Source of the DNA: Ruminococcaceae bacterium UBA2656
GTDB taxonomy: Bacteria; Bacillota; Clostridia; Oscillospirales; Acutalibacteraceae
NCBI GenBank assembly: GCA_002359465.1
Contig: DENA01000027.1
Span: forward strand, 13,181 to 24,197
Reading direction: 5' to 3'
Length of the DNA: 11,017 bases
Each line of letters opens with the position of its first letter. The stretch's first letter is position 1. Position numbers and translations under genes: made by a program. Under the pieces are notes generated by a model. The model made no database searches. It worked only from the letters and a program-made list of their open reading frames with translations, and was not told the origin of the DNA. Below, piece after piece: positions 6,913-11,017 of the stretch.

Positions 6913-7089
6913 AGAGCAAACTGCGTCACTACAAGCTGCGGGGTTCAGTGTCATTACTTTCCCTGTAGGCATCTCAAAGATTGGGAGTTGGAAGACCCTA
7001 CCTGAAAATCTGAGGAAGATTTTTTTAACACGGCGAACATCATAAAGGGAAAAATAGCCGAACTATCAAAGTTCATCTTTGAGCATTAA
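6913..7089 (+). pseudogene. arsC: Truncated arsC-like C-terminal fragment with an in-frame TGA
   Basis: Starting seven bases after the regulator's stop codon, one frame reads RANCVTTSCGVQCHYFPC and continues through DWELEDPT. It then meets TGA (7003-7005), and resumes KSEEDFFNTANIIKGKIAEL to a TAA at 7087-7089. CGV-x-C, FPC and DW-x-LEDPT are the C-terminal hallmarks of thioredoxin-coupled ArsC-like reductases. The N-terminal two thirds, with the phosphatase-like catalytic loop, are missing and there is no start codon. The stop replaces the glycine codon GGA that is kept in the left copy (17-19). The frame is otherwise preserved over 59 codons, so decay is fairly recent. It cannot make an active enzyme. 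Confidence 0.8.
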
Positions 7090-7316
7090 CAAAACATTAT
7101 CTTTTCTTTTCATATTGTCGTGTTATTTACTGCATAATACTTATTAGTCATAGGAGCACCTACAGGATAAAAGTCGGCATCAAGCTGAACTGGACGAAAT
7201 TGCATTGAAATAGAATCCATTGCTGTCAAAATGCAAAACCAAACGTGTCATATATAAAAATAACAATATTCCCTTTATAAGGAAATATTGTTATTTTTTA
7301 CTATGGTGGAGATGAC
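6987..7316 (+). repeat. Right copy of the direct repeat of about 330 bp, next to intact ssrA
   Basis: It aligns with 1-333. The first 60 bases differ at three positions, with later small indels (three bases near 7093). It ends in the acceptor end of the intact tmRNA gene. The homologous arsC piece extends left to about 6913, beyond what the window shows for the left copy. Apart from the arsC fragment and the terminator, bases 7090-7255 hold no recognisable gene. Confidence 0.88.
7256..7298 (-). terminator. Terminator of ssrA
   Basis: Arms 7281-7298 and 7256-7273 form a long A/T-rich stem around a seven-base loop. On the minus strand it is fully paired with one U-G wobble (7283/7271) and ends in a U run. 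On the plus strand that position is a C-A mismatch. It begins only a few bases after the mature tmRNA 3' end. Confidence 0.88.
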
Positions 7317-7651
7317 GAGAGTCGAACTCGTGTCCGAAAATCACTTACCAAAGCTTTCTACGAGTGTAGCCATTGATTTAACATTCCCTCTGCGCAGCGC
7401 CCAAGGGCAGGCTCTGCGGTTCAGTAGTCTTTAGTTCATGACCAAAGTAAAGACGTTCTTCGGTTCACGTTCACCGCTAATCGACGCCCTTATCCAAGCC
7501 GCGGTGTGCCCGGTAAAGACGGCAGCCTAATTAGGCTGCGTACGCAACAGTATTGTTGTCGTTTAATTTTAAGTTTGCGGCTTTTAAAGCGGTTCCGCGC
7601 CGCTACTCGCTTACTAAGGCTCACAATCCCCGTCGAAACCTTTACATCCCC
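7304..7651 (-). ncRNA. ssrA: tmRNA (transfer-messenger RNA)
   Basis: The 348-base gene starts GGGGATGTAAAGGTTTCGACG (7651-7631), a hallmark of one-piece tmRNA. It ends with a T-arm around GTTCGAC, then CATCTCC and an encoded ACCA (7304). GGGGATG pairs with CATCTCC to form the alanyl acceptor stem, with one G-U pair. The tag frame is at 7531-7578, with its stop in a perfect helix. tmRNA enters ribosomes stalled on broken mRNAs, adds a degradation tag and releases them, working with SmpB, encoded just upstream. A promoter lies at 7692-7720, so the 5' end should be trimmed by RNase P from a leader of about 34 bases. The 3' tip is duplicated in decayed form at 321-350. Confidence 0.95.
7531..7578 (-). 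other. tmRNA tag reading frame, ANLKLNDNNTVAYAA
   Basis: Beginning at resume codon GCA (7576-7578), the frame reads ANLKLNDNNTVAYAA and stops at TAA (7531-7533). The final AA is the usual protease-recognition end. The stop sits inside the perfect palindrome of arms GCAGCCTAA and TTAGGCTGC, equivalent to tmRNA helix 5. The tag is longer than the 10-11 residues common in Bacillota. The exact resume codon is inferred by position and composition. Confidence 0.78.
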
Positions 7652-7691
7652 ATATTTAGAAATCGACAGATGAACTTGATCGCCTGATACT

Positions 7692-7720
7692 ATTATACAT
7701 GCATTCAACAGAAAAAAATA
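7692..7720 (-). promoter_or_regulatory. Predicted ssrA promoter
   Basis: TATAAT (7692-7697, minus strand) is a perfect -10, placing the start near 7685, about 34 bases before the mature tmRNA 5' end. The -35 at 17-base spacing (TATTTT, 7715-7720) is weak. The promoter lies in the 83-base gap after smpB. Confidence 0.6.
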
Positions 7721-7734
7721 CAAGAATATTTTTC

Positions 7735-8199
7735 TTATCTGTTTTTTTCTTTCATAGCGCGGTCAATGTCACGCTTTGCGGATTTTTCCGCCATGTCGGC
7801 GCGTTTGTCATAAAGCTTTTTACCCTTGCACAGGCCAACCTGAACCTTGACCATGGACCCCTTAAGGTAAACGGACAGCGGAATCAACGAGTAGCCGTCC
7901 TGTTTGACCAGCCCGAAGAGCCGCATAATTTCGCGTTTGTGAATCAAAAGCCGACGCACCCGCATTGGGTCCTGATTGAAGATATTGCCATGCTCGTAAG
8001 GGCTGATATGCATTCCGTTGATCAAAAGCTCGCCCTTGACAATGGAGCACCAGGCATCCTTAAGGTTTACCTGCGCTTTGCGGAGCGATTTGACCTCGGT
8101 GCCGCGAAGCTCAATGCCGGCTTCCATACTTTCCTCCACAAAATAGTCGTGAAAGGCTTTTTTATTTTGCGCCAATGTTTTTAAATTGTCTTTTGCCAT
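7735..8199 (-). CDS. smpB: SsrA-binding protein SmpB
   Basis: The 154-residue length is typical. It shows the family motifs [13 protein letters not shown] (28-40), [13 protein letters not shown] (60-72) and the [10 protein letters not shown] segment (about 83-92). The basic C-terminal tail [19 protein letters not shown] folds in the mRNA channel during trans-translation. SmpB binds the tRNA-like part of tmRNA and brings it to stalled ribosomes in the cytoplasm. Its partner RNA gene ssrA follows on the same strand, an arrangement common in Bacillota. The ATG at 8199 has GGGAGG about 11 bases upstream. It has its own strong promoter in the 77-base gap after recR. Confidence 0.97.
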   Translation of the reverse strand: MAKDNLKTLAQNKKAFHDYFVEESMEAGIELRGTEVKSLRKAQVNLKDAWCSIVKGELLINGMHISPYEHGNIFNQDPMRVRRLLIHKREIMRLFGLVKQDGYSLIPLSVYLKGSMVKVQVGLCKGKKLYDKRADMAEKSAKRDIDRAMKEKNR

Positions 8200-8235
8200 A
8201 TAAAAAAGCCTCCCATCCCATTGTGTCGGTATATG

Positions 8236-8264
8236 AGCATATCATAGCTCTTTAAAAATGTCAA
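8236..8264 (-). promoter_or_regulatory. smpB promoter, near-consensus sigma-A type
   Basis: TTGACA (8259-8264) and TATGCT (8236-8241) are separated by exactly 17 bases on the minus strand, giving a start near 8229, about 30 bases before smpB. A second TTGACA lies 12 bases further upstream (8271-8276), directly after the recR stop codon, with no matching -10 at normal spacing. Confidence 0.82.
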
Positions 8265-8276
8265 GCATTATGTCAA

Positions 8277-8879
8277 CTAAATCTCGCTGCGCCCTTCAAT
8301 CGCACGGGTGAGGGTTACCTCATCCGCATATTCCAGATCCCCCCCCACGGGAATCCCGTAGGCCAGCCGCGTTACTTTGACGCCAAGCGGTTTTAACAGG
8401 CGTGAAATATACATAGCGGTAGCTTCGCCCTCAACGGTGGGATTGGTCGCCATAATGACCTCTTTTACGGTGTCGTTGTTCACACGCGCCAAAAGCTCCT
8501 TGATGCAAAGCTGATCCGGGCCGATTCCGCTGAGCGGAGAAATGGCACCGTGCAGCACATGATAAGTGGCGTTGAACTCGTTGGTGCGCTCCAGCGCAAT
8601 GACATCACGGGGATCTTCGACAACACAGATAATGGATTTGTCCCGCGCTTCATTGCGGCAGATGGGGCAAAGCTCCTGATCGGTCAGATTGCAGCATATT
8701 TTACAGTAATGTATTTTTTCGTGAGCATCCATAATGGCGTCGGCGAAATTTTGCGCACCCTCTTTGGAGAGGCCGAGCACATAATAGGCCAGCCGCTGCG
8801 CGCTCTTATGTCCAATTCCGGGCAGCCGCTCAAACTGCTCAATCAGGCGCGATAAAGGCGCCACATTATAGGACGGCAT
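8277..8879 (-). CDS. recR: Recombination mediator protein RecR
   Basis: The 200-residue length is standard. An N-terminal helix-hairpin-helix region ([16 protein letters not shown], 18-33) is followed by a zinc finger Cys59-x2-Cys62-x8-Cys71-x2-Cys74. A Toprim domain begins with VVEDPRD (Glu88, Asp89, Asp91). The C-terminal [19 protein letters not shown] (172-190) is a RecR signature. RecR works with RecO and RecF to load RecA on gapped DNA. Its ATG follows the ebfC stop by two bases and has no strong ribosome site of its own, so translation is probably coupled. The gene ends in TAG just upstream of the smpB promoter. The dnaX-ebfC-recR order is widely conserved in bacteria. Confidence 0.98.
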   Translation of the reverse strand: MPSYNVAPLSRLIEQFERLPGIGHKSAQRLAYYVLGLSKEGAQNFADAIMDAHEKIHYCKICCNLTDQELCPICRNEARDKSIICVVEDPRDVIALERTNEFNATYHVLHGAISPLSGIGPDQLCIKELLARVNNDTVKEVIMATNPTVEGEATAMYISRLLKPLGVKVTRLAYGIPVGGDLEYADEVTLTRAIEGRSEI

Positions 8880-8881
8880 GG

Positions 8882-9232
8882 TTAAAACATGCCCGGCATG
8901 TTGATGCCGCCGGAAATTTTCTCCATGCGCTGGCTCTTGTCTGCAGCAGCGGCGCGCAGCGCCTCATTGACCGCAGCAATCACAAGGTCGGAAAGCATCT
9001 CCACATCTTCGGGATCAACGACCTCCGGCTTGATATCGATGGCTTTTACTTCCATTTTACCCGTTACCGTCGCTTTTACGGCATCTCCTCCGGCTGTTGC
9101 GGAATATTCCTTTACTTCCAGCTCGGACGTTGCCTGATCCATGTCCTCCTGGATTTTTTGCGCCTGGCGCGCAAGCTGCTGCAAATTGGCAGCTCCCCCC
9201 CCGCCGTATCCCTGTGGCAATCTTGCTTTCAT
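8882..9232 (-). CDS. ebfC: YbaB/EbfC family nucleoid-associated protein
   Basis: The 116-residue protein has the family layout: a helix rich in Gln and Lys ([15 protein letters not shown], 17-31), a central beta region ([11 protein letters not shown], 52-62; [11 protein letters not shown], 64-74) and a C-terminal helix ([16 protein letters not shown], 80-95). The tail is GGINMPGMF. These small dimers bind DNA and coat the nucleoid; a role alongside RecR or DnaX is suggested by constant gene linkage but is not settled. The N-terminus carries a short glycine-rich run (GYGGGG) ahead of the first helix. AGGAGG lies 8 bases before the ATG. It sits 24 bases after dnaX and two bases before recR. Confidence 0.95.
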   Translation of the reverse strand: MKARLPQGYGGGGAANLQQLARQAQKIQEDMDQATSELEVKEYSATAGGDAVKATVTGKMEVKAIDIKPEVVDPEDVEMLSDLVIAAVNEALRAAAADKSQRMEKISGGINMPGMF

Positions 9233-9256
9233 ATAAAATTCCTCCTATAAATCCTC

Positions 9257-10885
9257 TTATTTTTTTATGACTTGAATGCCCTCGTTTTCAGCCAGTCCAG
9301 CCAATTCCGCAAGCGGATCGCCCTCTTTTTCGCCGCTCTGGTTTTTGTAAGGGCCCAAATTGTAGGTTTTACCCGTAACCTGCTGAATCGCCCGGCGCAT
9401 ATTTTCCCTCTGGGCCGGTTCCCGCAGCAAGCGGAACGCAATTTCGTTCGGCGCGTCAATCAGCACATACGCTCCGCTGATATAGGCGGAGGAACCGCTG
9501 AACGCGGATGCGATCGCATGGGAATAGTTCTTCAGAATCTGCAGGATTTCCGGCCATTCGGAAAGACGTTTTGCATCCTTTTGAAGACTATTTCCGTCTT
9601 TTTTTGGCTCTATGACAGATTCATTGGACTCTTCGAGCGCTCTACCCGGCTGCTCTTTTTCCGCAAAATTCTCCGGTATGCTTTGTTCCGGCTTTTTCAC
9701 CGGTTTCTTTTCCGGTTCAGCCGCCCTTGCTGCAGGCTTCTGCATCACCGCGCCGCGCTCCAGCGCCTCAATGCGGCGTATCAGGGCATCCGTGGTGGAA
9801 TCCAGTTCCGGAGAACACAGGCGGATCATCGCCATTTCGAACTCGACGCGCCTGTCCCCGCCGCGGTACATCCGCTCCAGTGCGGACTGCATGGTATCAA
9901 GCCCGTGCAGGATAGCGGGCAGCGGTGTGGAAAGCGCCTGTTTCGTAAGGCTTTCATACTCCGCATCGGGTACGGCAATCATGTTGTGCGCATCCTTTGT
10001 GGTCTTTATCAGCATTAAATTCCGGAAATGGGAAGACAGTTCTTCACACAGCCTTGCCATATCCTTGGAAGAATTGTGCAGACGGTCAATCAGTTCCAGC
10101 GCGGCGCCTGAATTGTGCTCTTTAATAGCGTCGGTCAGCTCAAAAAGATGCTCACGGCCAACCAGTCCGGCTGTTTCATTCACGACCTCAAGCGTAATAT
10201 TCCTGCTGCGGCCAAGGCACTGATCCAATAAAGACAATGCGTCGCGCAGGGCACCGTCGGCAAGACGGGCGATTAAAAGCGCGGCCTGCGGGTCAAGCTC
10301 CGCATTCTCCTGCCGAGTCACATAAGTAAGGCGCTCCGCAATTTCCTTTGGGGGAATACGGCGGAAATCAAAACGCTGACACCGTGACAAAATGGTCGCC
10401 GGCAGCTTGTGCACTTCTGTAGTGGCAAGAATAAAAATGACATGGGCGGGCGGCTCTTCCAGCGTTTTCAGCAATGCATTGAACGCTCCCGTGGAGAGCA
10501 TGTGCACCTCGTCTATAATATAGGCCCTGTATTTCGCGGCCGCAGGGGTGAAATTGGCTTCTTCCCGCAAAGAGCGGATGTTATCCACGCCGTTGTTGCT
10601 CGCGGCGTCTATCTCTACAATATCCATCAGGGAACCGCCGTCCGCGGCGCGGCAGATTTCACACTCGCCGCAGGGATCGCCGTCCACCGGATGCAGACAG
10701 TTTACCGCTTTGGCCAAAATTTTAGCACATGTGGTTTTGCCGGTTCCCCTTGAACCGGTAAACAGATACGCATGGGCGATTCGTCCCGCCATCAGCTCGT
10801 TTTTCAGCGTAACGGTAACCTGAGGCTGGCCGACAACATCGGCGAACACCTTTGGCCTCCACTTTCTGTACAGAACCTGATACAT
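9257..10885 (-). CDS. dnaX: DNA polymerase III subunit gamma/tau
   Basis: The 542-residue protein is the clamp-loader ATPase of the replicative polymerase. The start MYQVLYRKWRP is the family's N-terminus. Walker A GSRGTGKT (44-51), zinc-binding Cys63, Cys72, Cys75 and Cys78, Walker B DEVH (125-128) and the SRC arginine-finger motif (167-169) are all present. The collar domain runs to about 365. A Lys/Glu/Pro-rich linker (about 380-440) follows, then a tau-type C-terminal domain (about 441-542). The frame is open 20 codons upstream, but the ATG at 10885 with GAGGGTGGTG just before it fits the family. It follows the SRP RNA gene, as in Bacillus. An A7 run at 9599-9605 could give a short gamma form. 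Confidence 0.97.
   Translation of the reverse strand: MYQVLYRKWRPKVFADVVGQPQVTVTLKNELMAGRIAHAYLFTGSRGTGKTTCAKILAKAVNCLHPVDGDPCGECEICRAADGGSLMDIVEIDAASNNGVDNIRSLREEANFTPAAAKYRAYIIDEVHMLSTGAFNALLKTLEEPPAHVIFILATTEVHKLPATILSRCQRFDFRRIPPKEIAERLTYVTRQENAELDPQAALLIARLADGALRDALSLLDQCLGRSRNITLEVVNETAGLVGREHLFELTDAIKEHNSGAALELIDRLHNSSKDMARLCEELSSHFRNLMLIKTTKDAHNMIAVPDAEYESLTKQALSTPLPAILHGLDTMQSALERMYRGGDRRVEFEMAMIRLCSPELDSTTDALIRRIEALERGAVMQKPAARAAEPEKKPVKKPEQSIPENFAEKEQPGRALEESNESVIEPKKDGNSLQKDAKRLSEWPEILQILKNYSHAIASAFSGSSAYISGAYVLIDAPNEIAFRLLREPAQRENMRRAIQQVTGKTYNLGPYKNQSGEKEGDPLAELAGLAENEGIQVIKK
9588..9605 (-). other. Possible frameshift or slippage site for a gamma-like DnaX
   Basis: Codons 427-429 read CCA AAA AAA, giving seven A in a row before GAC. 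A -1 slip leads to AGA CGG AAA TAG, ending the protein at 432 residues in the linker, close to the 431 residues of E. coli gamma. A possible stem (9595-9601 with 9562-9568) overlaps and follows the site. No convincing upstream Shine-Dalgarno-like stimulator is seen. Confidence 0.35.
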
Positions 10886-10890
10886 GTGAA

Positions 10891-10900
10891 CACCACCCTC
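10891..10900 (-). promoter_or_regulatory. Ribosome binding site that fixes the dnaX start
   Basis: GAGGGTGGTG on the minus strand ends five bases before ATG at 10885. The longer frame from 10945 would run through the terminator-like hairpin after the SRP RNA, so the shorter start is preferred. Confidence 0.8.
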
Positions 10901-10922
10901 AGACAAATTGAAAGCAAGACAG

Positions 10923-10938
10923 ACCGTTATAAAACGGT
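10923..10938 (-). terminator. Hairpin after the SRP RNA gene
   Basis: ACCGTT and AACGGT pair perfectly around four bases on the minus strand, followed by CTGTCTTGCTTTC, which is only weakly T-rich. It may end the SRP RNA transcript partly, or mark its processing end, leaving read-through into dnaX. Confidence 0.45.
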
Positions 10939-10944
10939 TTATCA

Positions 10945-11017
10945 TGCATCAGGATATGCAGACGAACAGACCTCCTGTATCGCACGGGGCAATCCACTTA
11001 ATGCTGCTCGGTTCCCC
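10945..11017 (-). ncRNA. ffs: 3' part of signal recognition particle RNA, cut by the window edge
   Basis: On the minus strand the window opens in GGGGAACCGAGCAGCATTAAG. It contains the GAGCAGCA-TAAG segment that follows the apical loop of domain IV, then CCGTGCGATACAGG, which parallels the descending strand of Bacillus-type SRP RNA. SRP RNA with Ffh targets nascent membrane proteins to the membrane. Its place directly upstream of dnaX matches Bacillus. The exact 3' end and whether the RNA is the long Bacillus type or the short type cannot be told; the boundary given is approximate. Confidence 0.7.

Noticed and set aside
7005..7026. AAAATCT-loop-AGATTTT with following T, a terminator-like hairpin after the regulator gene
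   Set aside because: The same bases encode KSEEDF in the open left arsC copy (20-40), so the hairpin is a by-product of coding sequence. It may weakly terminate the regulator transcript now, but this cannot be claimed.
7490..7723. A minus-strand open frame of 77 codons across the tmRNA 5' half
   Set aside because: It runs through conserved tmRNA sequence and its promoter, has no ribosome site, and does not read the tag in its tmRNA frame. It is a by-product of the RNA gene.
7699..8184. A plus-strand open frame of 161 codons opposite smpB
   Set aside because: It is entirely antisense to the well-supported smpB gene and resembles no family.
9685..9720. A second A-rich stretch in the dnaX linker (GTG AAA AAG CCG) as a slippery site
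   Set aside because: The heptamer would be G AAA AAG, less slippery, and the A7 run downstream is the better candidate.
9272..10223. Long plus-strand open frames opposite dnaX
   Set aside because: They are antisense to conserved DnaX domains, lack ribosome sites, and their composition (runs of Arg, Phe, Ser) is that of reverse-strand shadows.
1..11017. CRISPR arrays, tRNA genes, toxin-antitoxin or phage-defence genes
   Set aside because: No short regularly spaced repeats, no tRNA cloverleaf apart from the tRNA-like end of tmRNA, and no defence-protein motifs were seen on either strand.

Overview
The window looks like a chromosomal segment of a low-to-mid GC Bacillota, probably a Clostridia member near the Oscillospiraceae. 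The grounds are the SRP RNA-dnaX-ybaB/ebfC-recR order, strong AGGAGG-type ribosome binding sites, the tmRNA/SmpB sequences and the style of the efflux proteins. The genus cannot be fixed from the sequence alone.

Right half (7304-11017, all minus strand) is conserved housekeeping. From upstream to downstream it holds the 3' part of the SRP RNA gene (cut by the window edge), dnaX, ybaB/ebfC, recR, a good sigma-A-type promoter, smpB, a second promoter, and ssrA (tmRNA), which ends in a strong hairpin terminator. dnaX carries an A7 run in its linker. A -1 slip there would give a 432-residue gamma-like product.

Left half (about 334-6912) is a compact drug- or lipid-efflux-like cassette of visibly lower GC than dnaX-recR. 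A minus-strand operon encodes a MacB/LolD-type ATPase, a large FtsX-like permease, a lipoprotein HlyD/MacA-type adaptor and a secreted TolC/OEP-like coiled-coil protein. A Crp/Fnr-type regulator is transcribed divergently. Between them lies a perfect 22-bp palindrome. Its centre is exactly 41.5 bp upstream of the start predicted from the operon's -10 box (the class II activator position), and it lies just downstream of the regulator's own predicted start. This suggests the regulator activates the pump and represses itself.

The cassette is bounded by two direct copies of a region of about 330 bp (1-333 and 6987-7316). Each copy carries the 3' end of an arsC-like gene, a bidirectional terminator and the 3' tip of a tmRNA gene. 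In the left copy arsC is open and the tmRNA tip is decayed. In the right copy the tmRNA gene is intact and the arsC piece is a truncated pseudogene with an in-frame TGA. This is the pattern expected if a DNA segment entered at the 3' end of ssrA, a common integration site, and pushed the original arsC-proximal end to the left. No integrase is visible, so the element would be non-autonomous or decayed, or the arrangement arose by recombination with related DNA. The two terminator stems differ by compensatory base-pair changes, so the copies diverged under selection rather than being a fresh duplication.
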